Shown: piece after piece, positions 36,061 through 47,180 of the stretch | How positions within the stretch are numbered: position 1 is the first letter of the stretch | Layout of the letters: the number at the start of each line of letters is the position of its first letter | Origin: Papaver somniferum | Taxonomy: Eukaryota; Streptophyta; Magnoliopsida; Ranunculales; Papaveraceae | Direction of reading: 5' to 3' | Assembly: GCF_003573695.1 (NCBI RefSeq) | Contig: NC_039368.1 | Span: forward strand, 13,458,360 to 13,522,359 | DNA: 64,000 nt | Translations under genes and position numbers: made by a program | Notes under the pieces: model-generated | Databases searched by the model: none | Seen by the model: the letters and a program-made list of their open reading frames with translations, nothing else | Told to the model about the DNA's origin: nothing

Positions 36061-36668
36061 GGTTCAATTTCCCCGGATCCTATTCATATCACTCGGGAAA
36101 TAAAGTTTGGGTTTTAATAATGCTTGGGATGGATTAACAACACAAACTATCATAGATATTCTAAGGAACTCCTTTCACCTTAGTCTAACATGCAAACTTT
36201 TCTTCTTAAGAACTGCTTTCTTTAAAGGAAATTTGATAATTACTATAATTCCTATTTCAGCATTGGTTATCCTATGATTGTGTATGCTACTTCAGTTAAT
36301 GTTACCCGAGGAACACATATCCTAATGATCTTCCATCTAGTTTTATTGCTCAACAATATTTGTGTTTGGTGTTAAGATCTTTTAAAAATCGTTTTCTCTA
36401 AAAAAATTGTTGTGTTGTTCTTTTTAGAATGGCATCAAATGGGGGAGAGTTCAATTTTGAACTTGTACTAATTGCTATATCTTTGTGGGGAGCGCGTCTG
36501 TGGAATTATAGGAGATGAATGTACCTTTATTATCTTTTCTTGATGAAGATGATAAGTTGTGGCACTTAGTGGAATCGTCTTAAAAAGTTGGTATATTATC
36601 TTTAGTCTCGATAAGTATTTTGTGTAGTTCATTAAGATCCTTTTTCTTTCACCTTTGCAATTTTTAAC

Positions 36669-36742
36669 AAAAAGGGGGAGAAATATTTAGTAGTATTCTA
36701 CTATAATATATGGTTTCTCGAAGTATTCTGTAAGGGGGAGAA
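36669..36742 (+). other. duplicated polypurine tracts of the copia element
   Basis: AAAAAGGGGGAGAA (36669) and TAAGGGGGAGAA (36731) lie downstream of RNase H. Multiple polypurine tracts are a known trait of Sireviruses. Confidence 0.6.
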
Positions 36743-36745
36743 TTG

Positions 36746-37409
36746 CAAGTTGTAGTACTACCTTTTAAATTTAAGCAAATGAGACAAGTGAGAACTAAGA
36801 GATAGAACATATCACCGCAGTATTACTTAAAAGTTTTGGTACAATTGGACTTTAAAGTAGGTAAAAATACTATGCATTGATGTAACAACCATTGAGTAGA
36901 TTGACTTGTCATTATAGTAAATCTCTCACTGAGTATTCCCATGAGTTTTTATTCACTACAGATCTTCAACAAGAAAGGTGCTAAAACGATCATATGGAAT
37001 ACCATGGAAAAACTTGAAGTACGAAAAATTCAAGCAGATGTCGAAGATTTAAGAAACGAAGCATTACGAAAAAAAATTATTTTATTGAATCCATATGTAT
37101 TGATGGTTTTTCACTAAAATAACACAATCAAGCCAAGATTCAACTGAGTGATACTGAGACCCAATACACTATCTTGTTCTTCAGATCTATCTTATATCCA
37201 TTGTTGAAACATCGTCTTCATATATCCTTAAATCTTCTCTATCTCCCATTGTTTTATACCCTTAATTCTCCATCTAGTACATCTCTAATTTCTACTATTG
37301 TATACCCTTAATTCTTCATATCTTACAACTAGATGACGGAGGGGAGGCTGAAGATAACGCTCGCTGGATGAAGAAAATTAGAAAAAATTAGAAGAAAATT
37401 ATATGTATG
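36746..37409. other. possible 3' LTR remnant of the copia element
   Basis: No coding frame is present. The stretch follows the polypurine tracts and starts TGTAGTACTACC, but it does not resemble the 5' LTR, so the assignment is weak. A CCCTTAATTCTYCAT repeat occurs near 37257-37320. Confidence 0.3.
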
Positions 37410-37619
37410 GATTAAGATAGGCTTATGATGCAGGGGGGAAGAATTCCAAAAATTTTACAAAAGGATATTCTGCTAAGTGTTTTGCGAAGTGTGGAATTGC
37501 TGTCTTGTGTGGTCAACCCTACAGTATTTTTTCATTAAGAGGTAAGTTGTTGAATGTGAACAGGGTGTCGTATAAGAAAGTTTGTAAAGATGCTGATATT
37601 CAGAATATAATTTTTAGGT
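37410..37619 (+). pseudogene. TOP2: DNA topoisomerase II exon fragment
   Basis: One frame reads [39 protein letters not shown] and [15 protein letters not shown]. This follows the TOPRIM-side region of eukaryotic topoisomerase II: DAGGKNS, EGDSAKALA.G...[17 protein letters not shown] and AEIQNI. The acidic EGD of the catalytic EGDSAK motif is changed to KGY and a stop precedes AYDAGG. The match ends at TTTTTAG followed by GTACTTG, a donor-like site, and what follows looks like intron. It is a genomic (intron-retaining) gene fragment, perhaps carried by a transposon, and not functional. Confidence 0.75.
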
Positions 37620-38945
37620 ACTTGTTTTTAGTTTCATGGTTCTCGGTGTTGAACTTTATGTTTGATTTCACCCAGGATTGGATATCTCTACCGAGTGTTC
37701 TGCATGTGGCTTCAGGTGCTATTCACATTTGGCATATACCCAAGTTTGAGTATCTCTACTGGGTGTTGTGCTTGTTTCTTTAGGTGGTACATGCTTTTTA
37801 GTATTATTTGGTTTGGTAATTTATGTCTTTGTTAGGATTTTAGGAGTAATTGATCTCTCTTGATTGTCTTTGTTAGGGTTTCATGGTTATTGATTGTTGA
37901 TTTTCAGTTGATGTAATTGTAATGCTTAAGTGGGTATTCTAAAATTATTATTGCATGAACTCAACAAGTTTTGTTTTGTTTTGTGTTGTTCTATTATGGG
38001 GTCTTTGTCTATAATTGTGGTGAAAATATGAGAGTGTTTTTAGCTTGGGTATTAGATGTTGACGAAGATATTACCGTGTGGATTAATATACTGGATGGAT
38101 CACCACGAGCGTGTCACCACATTTGTTGATTATGGCATCTGAAGCTTTAGTACTAATGGAAATTAAACTTGATAAACTTTAGTATTAACGTTTCAGGTTT
38201 TTCTGTTGAGGTGGTGTAAAATAGTTAATATCGCATATCAAACTTGTATTGGTGAGGAGAAATACATCTAGACAAAAAATTATATCGGATATTATACGCA
38301 TACCCAACTAACCTTGCAATCTTATAATGTACAATTAGTTATATTTTATTACTCAAAAGTTTTGACATTGGGTGGTTTCAGTAACAAATACATCAACCAA
38401 GCAAGTGCACATGCTATATATTTTGTCTTTTGGATGCATGCATTTTTTAACGTTTGAAAGAACCAAATAAATTAATATTTCAAAATAAAACAAGAAATTT
38501 GACTTCAAAGTTAATAGTATAAATATGAAAAACGGTCAATCCAGTTGAGTTCATAACTTAATAATCATAAACATGAGGTTTATATGGGAAGAAAAATTAA
38601 AAACACATTTTTATTTCATTAATATTACAACTAAAAAAATTTGGTTATTCAGAAAGGTATTGGTGCCCAGCTTGTTGCTAGGCTACCAACTTCTCCTTTA
38701 TAATTCTTTTTTTTTTACTAAAAAAATAGAAATAAAATTTTCTTTTATTAATATTACAATAATGTTCTTACCGATTTTATCGACCGATATGGCGAACGTT
38801 ATAAACAACCGATATAATCAGAATATTCTTGTATCGCCGATATTTCATGTATCGTCTCGGTCAAAGTCCGATACATGATATTTTCCCTACATATCGTCTG
38901 ATACCTTGAGATTATAGGCAGTCAAAGACTTCAGAATCTTTGCTT
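37620..38945. other. unassigned AT-rich DNA
   Basis: The first part may be intron from the topoisomerase fragment. Around 38590-38760 a TTCATTAATATTACAA segment is imperfectly duplicated, and 38770-38910 is rich in CGATAT/ATATCG motifs. I see no gene. Confidence 0.4.
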
Positions 38946-39554
38946 GAAACTTTTTTTTTTTGATACATTGACTGAAAAACAAAAAACGTAACTAACTGTA
39001 ATCATTCTAGGGATAGAAACATATCGAATATAACAAGCCTATTGATAATAACCTGAGGGGGATAATCAATCCACACTCCCTCTAATTTGCCTTTCTAAAT
39101 CTTTTTTAGTTAACATGTCTGCAACAAAGATTGTTTCTCTAAGCTCATGAATAAAATCAATAACATCAAACTTGGCCTTCATCTTTTCAATATTATGGAT
39201 TAAACCTTTTAGTTTATCATATTCATTCTTTGGGAAGTTCCATTTGATCATAACTTCGTGCAAACATTTTGGCCTATCATTTTTGTGGATAGTATCAAAA
39301 TAATAAAACATTGCTCTTGTATTAGCCATATCTAGAATTTTTAAAGGAACAAACCTTTCACCTTCATGAATACTCTTGTTTCCACCAATCCAAATACTCT
39401 ACAAAACATGAGGGAATATTAAACTCCTCCTGACATCTCCAACTGAAGCATCGAAAAAGAAAAATAAATTAATAAAAGTGGGGGACACAACATCAATATC
39501 AAACCTCTTCCATGTCATACTAAAAAATTTATTCCAATTGGGAACAACTGTGCT

Positions 39555-41698
39555 TAGGGCTGGCAATGGATAACCGATATCCGAGATCCATTTCCGATTA
39601 TTCGAAATCCTATAGGATTTTATCCGTTATATCGGATACCGGATATTCGAATCCGATAACTTGTCGGATATTTCCCCTTAACCTATCGGAATCGGATTGG
39701 GCTCTATCCCTTAGGTTAATATCCGATATCCGATAGTGTAGGTGCGTACATGTAATTTTCCTATACCCAGTCTACTAGTCGAGGAGGAGTCGAGAAGACA
39801 GAACTCATTTCCCTTTTATTTTTTTCTTCTCTTCTCAGTTCTCACTTCTCAGTCTCGCTCCCAATAATTTTCCCCTCTCCAATAATTAATCACTCAATCA
39901 GGTATTGATTCGCTCCCATCTCTTTGTTGTAATTATTTCTCTTTTAATTTGTTCGATTTCTATGTTCGATTCTTATGAAATTAGGGTTTCTGTGTTGCAA
40001 TAAAAAACTAGGGTTTCTGTATGGATGAAAGATTTGAGATGGGTTTAAACTGAATTAGAACATGTGGTCGAAGAATAACTTAATATTGATAGTTAGGGTT
40101 TGATAAAGTGCGATCTCAGCTCGACCTAAATTCCTTCGTCTTCTAGGGTTTTCGGTTTCATGGTTTTCATGGTTTTATCATTGTCTTGTTCATGAAATAT
40201 GGGCTAATCTCTTGCTGTTAATGTTTATTGCAGGATCCCAAGAAAGGTTTTCGGAAACTCCAGTAGCAGCAAAGAACTCCCCTGTATCTCTAGGAATCTG
40301 CACTGCTTCACGACTGCATACATCTGCTTTAGTTGCAGGTCTGCATCCAGTGATTGAATTTGATTATGTTTTAGAGGTGTTTTGATTTATGGGTCTGTTT
40401 GATTTCTTATTATTAAGTGGTTTATGTAGAAAGTTCATTAAGAACTCCATTAGTTTTGATTATTGAAAGTGAGCCTAGAAGCATGATAAGTAGACGGTGG
40501 ATACACTAATTTGAAATTGGATCTTTTGATTTTCACAAAGTATTTTTGCTTCTTAGTTCTTGGAATAGGATATATGATCATGTGTGTGCTGATGAAAAAA
40601 TGCAAATTTGTGTGTTCTCAGAATGTCTGAAAGTCAAAGAGCATCCAATAGAGTTGGAACTTCAAGCAGTCAACCCAACTCCGAGCAACCAGAAAAAGAA
40701 GATCAAAGTGTTGCTTCAACAATTGCTTCAACATCACCTTCTTCGGGTAATAAGAGACTAGATATCGATTTTTTGAGTGAAAGCCTATGCATTTTGCTTG
40801 ATTACACTCTTCATAATAGTGGTATATTTGGTGATTCAGTTCCTTGTAGTAGTGAGAATGACCTTAAGGTTCCGTTGACTTGGGATTTGCTGTTGCAGAA
40901 ACCCAAATGTGAAATCTTGAAAATCTGAACCCCCTAGAATTGACCCTTGGATAGATTTGAAAGGCATATGCAGTTCATTTTTAATTGGCTAGACCAGATC
41001 TTGGGGGTAACAAGCGTTTTACCAGGCCTTGCAGCTGAATTTATCTTCTGTGAAACATTGAAAGACATTTTGTAGTAATTTTTGCTCTCATCTGCAACTT
41101 TATTATTAAATTTCTGCTCACCTTGTGTTGCACTGTTGCTTATAATGGTGAAAGCTTTGAGAAATGTTGGATATCAGAATTTTCTTATCAAGTGATTCTT
41201 TGTGGTTTGTCAATGCAGAAATGGAAATCGTGGACTGAAGTGAAGTTGATGCAATGATACAACATGCTAGGCAGCCAAGCAAGATCACACTAAGTTACAC
41301 TACTCACTAGCGTGTTGACATTGTTAGCCTCTGTGACTGTTAGACATTGTTTTTTTCTTTCTTGGCTTTGTTGTAGCCTGTTGTATACTTTATTTTGCAT
41401 TGACTAGACTGGGAGTAGACTATTTAACTCTAAACATTGTGCTTGTGTGGGTTTGTACTTCTCAGTGAACATTTTGAACTTAAAAAGACAAAGAGTCTGT
41501 TTTTTTCAAGCATTTAGTTTTTTTTCCTAGTTATCGGATTTTAACGGATAAAAATCCGATATCCGATAGCTTAATCTTAACCTTATCGAATTGGATTTTT
41601 TGATATCCGCCGGATGTTATCGGATATCCGATAATCCTTAACCTTAACCTTATCGGAACTTCCAATATCCGCCGGATATCTATCCGTTGCCAGCCCTA
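39555..41698 (+). mobile_element. non-autonomous hAT element, perfect 8-bp target duplication
   Basis: The flanks are ACTGTGCT at 39547-39554 and 41699-41706. The ends are TAGGGCTGGCAATGGATAAC and, reverse complemented, TAGGGCTGGCAACGGATAGA. Both arms are packed with TATCGGATATCCGATA-type palindromic motifs. The interior keeps a leader with GT-AG-like introns and the first coding exon of a hAT transposase, but no BED finger or catalytic core. It is thus an internally deleted derivative that depends on another hAT for movement. Confidence 0.9.
40623..40928 (+). pseudogene. hAT transposase first-exon remnant
   Basis: After a CTCAG acceptor an ATG opens MSESQRASNRVGTSSSQPNS and a Ser/Glu-rich stretch ending SSGNKR. 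That is the N-terminus usual before the BED zinc finger in Ac-like hAT transposases. The following residues (DIDFLSESLCILLDYTL) do not resemble a BED finger and the frame ends after 102 codons, so the transposase has been deleted. Whether the short product is made is unknown. Confidence 0.5.
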
Positions 41699-43239
41699 AC
41701 TGTGCTACTACGATTGAAAAACAAGTGGTACACAGTTTCAAAATCATTGACATAAAGAGCATCCAGGATTATTAGCTATCATTTCCTGTAAATAGATTCA
41801 TTTGATTGAAAGTTGTTGTGGCAAAGTATTCACATTTTTTTTTGATTTTATGTGGACATTGGATGCGCCACAGAAACTTCCAGTCCAAATTAGTATCATT
41901 GATACCAATTTTCATGGATATGAGGTAATTATAAGCCTCTTCAACTGAGACATTACCATCTTTACTTCGACTCCAGATCCTAGAATCATTGCAACTATCA
42001 CTAATGGGTAGCGAAATAGGTTTATCATTTCTTTCATTTGACTAGGCACAATCCCATCAACCTTAGTAATAGCAACAAATGGAAGATCAGAGAACCAAGG
42101 GTCATTCCAAAATTTCACATGGCTACATCACCCATACACCCCTAAGAAAATCTTTATAGATTCTTTAACAATAACTAAGCTCATGCAACTCGCAGAATAG
42201 TCTTTCCTAATAACAAGACCAAAAATCCACATCATTAGCTTTTAAACTAAAGCAAAATCAGATTCAAGACTTTCACTAATTTCCATGCAATCTTAGCTAA
42301 AAGGGCAATATTATTTAACTCTATATCTCTTAATCCTAGACCCCTATTGGCAAGAGGACTGCACAGGGAAAACCAATTGATGTTATGATCTTTTTAGAGT
42401 CTTTAATTATCCCCACTCCACATAAAGTTCCTTCAAAATTTATCAAATTTATTAATCAATCCTTTAAGGAGTTTCAACATATACATTATCATATGGTCAG
42501 AAACGGGGCCAAGCACGGACTTTACAAGGACCTTCTACCAGACATGTTAAAGTTTTAAACCTCCATACGACCATTTTATTGTTTAACTTATACTTCAACT
42601 CGGCATAAGTTTTATCAGAGTCTTATGATTAAGTCTAATAATTTTAGAGTTAATCATATGATTTTGGCCATGCATTACTAAGCGCCGGTTGATTAAGTCT
42701 TATGATTTTAGTAATGCATGGCCAACTAATCCTATCATAAGACTTATCAAAATTCAACTTAAACGCAATCCAATCCTTCGTCCCCTATTTTAGATTTGAA
42801 AGAAATAATAATTTAATTACAAAAGATAGGCGAATCAAAAATAGATCTCCATGCAATGCAAGCATATTGATTTTTTGACATAAATTTGCTCATAAAAGGC
42901 CGAAATTTTATTAGTAAGAATTTTGGTGATAATGTTCATCACAAAATTATATAAGCTGATTGGTCTATATTCTTTAACACATATATGATTAATTTTTCTT
43001 TGGTACGACGGCAATGAAAGTTTATTTAACCTATGGTCAAGAAATCCATTAATAAAGAAATCTTTAATCCTCCACTGATTTCGATTTTATTGCTTAAGAG
43101 TTTGTTTCACATCATATGTATATTTCTATTTAGTTAAAGAAACCAAAATGGTCACGTTTCTATCTAAATGTTTTTTTAGTGTCGACACCATCAACTCAAG
43201 TCCTAGGACCCAAACTTTAATCACAAACTTTCTGAGCCC

Positions 43240-43546
43240 CAAACCCAAAGCTGGCCACAAAGTTGGGACTCAATGTCCAAATAATCCAAATGATATTTCA
43301 ACTTAGCAGATTTTCATGATTTTGAGATACGAAAAGGGATAAGCTAGATCAATATAGTTTTACTTAGGAGATTTTGTAAGTTACAAATTTCCAGTGCCCC
43401 AAACTCAAATTTGGTCACAAAGTCGGGACTCAAAGTCTAAATAACCCAAATTATATTTCGACTTAGCAGATTTTCATGATTTTGAAATACGAAAAGAGAT
43501 AAGCTAGATCAACATATTTTTTCTTAGGAGGCTTTGTAAATTAGAA
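43240..43546. repeat. about 155-bp direct tandem duplication
   Basis: The block CACAAAGTTGGGACTCAA through CTTAGCAGATTTTCATGATT and GATAAGCTAGATCAA is repeated (43257-43380 and 43419-43546). The copies are about 90% alike. The second copy runs directly into the Helitron. Confidence 0.75.
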
Positions 43547-44831
43547 TCTTACTAATATAAAGAAAAGAGGTGTTTTTCAACCGTTCACAGTTAAATGACA
43601 ATGCTACCCCTCCGTGTTTTTTCTATATTTCCTTCGCTTTTTTCAGTTTTTCGTCAATTTCAACCAATCGAGGGGCATTTTATGTCTGGTTGTTTCTTCT
43701 CTTCAAAAACACATCGAACAGAAAAACGAAGAACTCAGCACATCAAGCTGATGCTTCTAAAATTATTTTCAAACTGATCATAAAATTCAACTCAAATTTT
43801 TCCACCGAAGAACCAATTTTGTCACCCCAAATTTGTGTTGTCACACGAAGAAAAATACTGTAATTTTGAAGCTGATTTGAGCTTGGAGAATGATTCCCCA
43901 ATTTCATTACCAAAATCAAATCTTCTTCTCTCAAAATCTATTTATACTTCCCGAATCGATCTGTATATAAACCCATCAATCACATTGCAGAGCCCTAAAT
44001 GTAGCGTATTCAGAATGTTCTTCTCAAGTTTCCCAAATATATTATGTCAATCACTTTCATAAATTAAATCAGGTAAATTTATCAAGGAAGAACAACGTTG
44101 TGATTCTGAAGCTGATTCGAGCTTACACATACCACCAGGTATATAAACATGCTTGAATTCAATCCAATATTTTTTGATGAAATCGCTCTGGATGAAATCA
44201 TATTATGATTTTCTTCCGTGGTTATGATGAACATTGGTAGAAGATTCATGGAGAATTGTTAGTTAAAATTATTTTATTGAACTCCACCTATTTATAAAAA
44301 TGCTTGGCGGGTAACGATATTCATAAAATGTGAACATTAGTAGACGATTCAGATGTTGGTTGAATCCCTTTAAATGCTGCCAAGAAGATAGCCACGAAGA
44401 CATAAAATGTGCATACTGAAAAGAAATAATAGGTTGAGGAAGTAATGTAGACCAAACTTCTCGAACTAAGACTTAACTTGCTTTCTAATTAGGTGAGATG
44501 AGATTGAGTAAGTAATTACGATGGAGAAAGAAAGGGTGTCCCTAAAATAGAGGGACAAGTCGTGTCTATATATATTTTTAACTCTTATGAGCTCCGTATT
44601 AGATATTATCAAATTCAGGTTTGGGAATGACTGCTTATAGTTTGTTTGTGGGAATGTATTGGAAATGTTTTGTTGAATATGATTCTGTCGGGAATCACGA
44701 AACAATTGGTGATGTTGATTTAAATGTACCCATGGCTTCGATAGGTGAAAGTGTCAAAAGTAGTTCACGGAACCTGCATTACACGTCTTGAAATTGAAAG
44801 GCAGGCGCATCGCGCGTGCGTGTTATACTAG
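43547..44831 (+). mobile_element. non-autonomous Helitron
   Basis: It begins TCTTACTAATATAAAG and ends ATACTAG (CTAG at 44828-44831), inserted between A and T with no target duplication. Eleven bases before the end is a GC-rich hairpin (GGCGCATCGCGCGTGCG). TC start, 3' hairpin, CTRR end and A/T insertion are the Helitron hallmarks. The interior (1285 bp in all) has no Rep/helicase code; the 97-codon frame at 43570 has no known domain. Confidence 0.75.
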
Positions 44832-44971
44832 TTTACATAAAAGGTTTTTACAAAATCGGCTAGTTTATTTATTATTAACCTAACCAGTTGTTGGCAAAAA
44901 AATATTTGTAGGTTGCAGCCCCCATCCTGCTTCCTACTGGCAAACAAAATCTATGAACCGAAAGTAATTTA

Positions 44972-45156
44972 CGGGGTGTTTGGATCCACTGTTAAAAGTT
45001 GCTTTTCAACTTCAAGAATCAAAAAAGTCAGAAATTGATAATAAAATTGTAGATTGACTTCTAGAATCAAAAAACTTAACTTTTTGTTAAACAAACTTCT
45101 TTTGCTTCTGATTTTCGGGACTAACTTCTGCTATTTTTGATATCCAAACATTATCT
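44972..45156. mobile_element. Tourist-like MITE
   Basis: The left end CGGGGTGTTTGGATCC and the reverse complement of the right end AGATAATGTTTGGATATC share GTTTGGAT. The flanks are TTA and TAA. Arms with AAAAGTTGCTTTTCAAC and AACTTAACTTTTTGTTAAAC give a foldback. The length of about 185 bp fits Tourist (Harbinger-derived) MITEs. Confidence 0.5.
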
Positions 45157-45816
45157 TAATGATATATAATAAATTAGATTTCTACAGCGGAAAGGGTGCT
45201 AAAGTAAAAAAATAATATATATATATATAGAGAGAGAGTAATTGGACCACCCCCTTATCCCATGACCAAAGATTGACCTGTTATGGAAGCAGTCCTCACA
45301 GATATGACCAGTCCGGCAGTCCCCAAAATGGCGTTCATAATTTCCCTAACATTAATGGGCTTTATTTTCATCCCCTAGTGCATGTATTCACTGATGAAGA
45401 TTTACTTATGTGCCTTTTGTGGTTACGTGCCTGTGTTCAAGATTTACTTATGGTTTGCTTTTCGTTTCTTAATCTTTTTAGGTGTAATCTTTAGTCAACT
45501 CAACAGTTACTATGAAATTGCGAGTTTGTTTTTAGGAGATAGTAGTAGTCCGTTTTCTTCTTGTAAGAGTCAGTTGCTGTGCAGTTGTTTCTCCAAAAAA
45601 AAAAGCTTAAACCTTGTTATGGGCTTCATTTATTTGAAAGCCCAATATAAATCCAATCTCGCAAGAGTCGAGAGACTCGAGCAAAATCATGCATTTCTGT
45701 CTGCTTCCCAAGAAAAGCTTGAATGTAACTGAGCAAGCCAACATTATACGGGTCATTTCGAACTTTCGATGTTCCATTAACCGAACTGAGGTAACTAACT
45801 CTTCATCATTACTAAA

Positions 45817-45823
45817 TATAAAC
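45817..45823 (+). promoter_or_regulatory. TATA box candidate of the CASP-like gene
   Basis: TATAAAC lies about 105 bases before the start codon at 45928, a plausible distance for a short 5' leader. Confidence 0.4.
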
Positions 45824-45927
45824 GGTTATTAGTTGGCCTTAACAAATTTTTGTTCCATGCGATGGAAAATTAAAATTTAATTCATAGCTTTCTAAAATTA
45901 GTTTTCCACAATAAACCACGGTAAAAA

Positions 45928-46827
45928 ATGGTGAATGATTCTGATGGTGAAACATCGGAACAACCTAAGAAAATGGGGAGTTCCGGCGTAGAGACGTCAG
46001 AGAACCCTCCCAAAAAGGTCAATTCTAGTGATCCCACCATTGTGGAACAACCCGCACAGGCATCTCCTGCTGCAGCAGTTCCTCCACCTGAGGCTGACGT
46101 TGAAAGCCAAGCATCATTGACAGAGATTTCATCGATTCTTCGAAGATGGAAGAAAGAAAATTTGTTAAACAAAGGCTCATTGTTTCTCAGAGGTGGAACT
46201 TTGTTCTTCTCATTCCTTGCTTTCGTAATTATGGCTAGTAATAAGCATGGTGATTGGGAGGATTTCGACAAGTACCAAGAATACCGGTGAATTACTCAAA
46301 ATTCCTTTATTCATAAGTTTAGCATCATTGTGCGGGATATCTTGAATGCAAAACACTTTTCTTTTATATATACAGGTTTTGTAAATAATGATGTTCTTGT
46401 TTTTGCCATCACCAGATATTGCTTAGCTATATCAATCCTGGCAATCATGTATTGTGGGGCTCAAGTTTTCCACCAAGTTAACCGAATTCGCACAGGAAAA
46501 GATTTCATCTCGCAGCCAAAGGCTTTCATTTTAGAGTTTTTTGGTGACCAGGTGAAAATTAGCATCATCATTTTGAGTTGCCTTTTGTTAATTTTACAAA
46601 CATAATCTTATGGTTGTTGTTTTCTTGGCCAACAGATTATGGCATATCTATTGATATCGGCAACGTCAGCTGCAATTCCAATGACGAATCATATGAGGGA
46701 AGGTGCAGACAACATATTTACGGATTCATCGGCATCAGCCATTAGCATGACTTTCTTTGCGTTCCTTACTCTTGCACTTTCTGCTCTTATCTCTGGATTT
46801 AAGCTCTCCAATCAAAACTATTTCTAA
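45928..46827 (+). CDS. CASP-like membrane protein (CASPL4A-type)
   Basis: Three exons (45928-46286, 46416-46551, 46636-46827) with GT-AG introns and matching phases give a 228-residue protein. The first 70 residues are Pro/Ser/Glu-rich and probably disordered and cytosolic. Four membrane segments follow: about 86-105 (FLRGGTLFFSFLAFVIM), 121-138 (CLAISILAIMYCGAQVF), 166-184 (IMAYLLISATSAAIP) and 203-223 (ISMTFFAFLTLALSALI). The arrangement, the Arg before helix 1 and YLLISATSAA in helix 3 mark the CASP/MARVEL-related family, subgroup 4. Casparian-strip proteins form membrane scaffolds that guide local wall modification; CASP-like proteins are thought to do similar jobs in other cells. Frames are clean and no conflict is seen. 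The exact role is unknown. Confidence 0.85.
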
Positions 46828-47180
46828 CTTCTAAATAAACATAAAATACATGTGTTCTGTTTCATTTTCTTGTTTTTTGATTTTGATTCTAGATGCACCA
46901 TGAGACCGAAAAAGAAAAATTTGCAGGTGTATCAAATAAATAAGAATTCCATATCATAAAACCAAGGACTTAAGGTTGTCCAGAGCTTACATGTACGCTA
47001 CAACATATTTGAATCTGATACCTACGACGACCTGAATCGTAGCAACTCCTACAGTCCGATCCGATCAATAACAAAAACACTAATTTCTTCCTTCTTGATA
47101 TCAAGTTACAAAATTCCATACTCCACAACTGTTTATTAGTATATACACACAGCTATATCTTTCACGATAGCTAGGCACAT

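Larger units (their letters stand above)
20519..36745 (+). mobile_element. decayed Sirevirus-type copia element, split by nested LTR insertions
   Basis: The order is LTR-like start (TGTTAGGGCATCGCTCGG), remnants of gag, GAG-pre-integrase and integrase (to 23974), reverse transcriptase and RNase H (34209 to about 36060), and duplicated polypurine tracts AAAAAGGGGGAGAA at 36669 and TAAGGGGGAGAA at 36731. Repeated AAGGGGGAGA tracts and the KLDE...FDETFAPVA reverse-transcriptase style fit the Sirevirus lineage of Ty1/copia. Three insertions break it (23975-24873, 24956 to about 34200, and 25670-32463 within the second). Many stops and shifts make it inactive. The 3' LTR limits are not clear. Confidence 0.75.
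38946..43105 (-). mobile_element. LINE (L1-type) ORF2 relic, interrupted by a hAT element
   Basis: A poly-T run at 38949-38960 is the minus-strand poly(A) tail. Upstream on the minus strand come RNase H-like code (ETIFVADMLTKKDLE at 39066-39329), the zinc-knuckle linker region (VKFWNDPWFSDLPFVAI at about 42070-42118), SLCSPLANRGLGLRDIELNN (about 42310-42370), and reverse transcriptase (EYRPISLYNFVMNIITKILT at about 42910-42990). The order is that of a plant L1 ORF2. Stops and shifts abound. The hAT at 39555-41698 splits it; the two sides join through the ACTGTGCT duplication. Confidence 0.8.

Noticed and set aside
43570..43863. 97-codon frame in the Helitron as a gene
   Set aside because: No Rep or helicase motif and low-complexity composition; treated as filler in a non-autonomous element.
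45273..45732. Frames of 73 and 116 codons before the CASP-like gene
   Set aside because: No known domain, overlapping frames, no splice or promoter support.
46928..47180. Additional exon downstream of the WRKY stop
   Set aside because: No in-frame continuation; it reads as 3' untranslated sequence.
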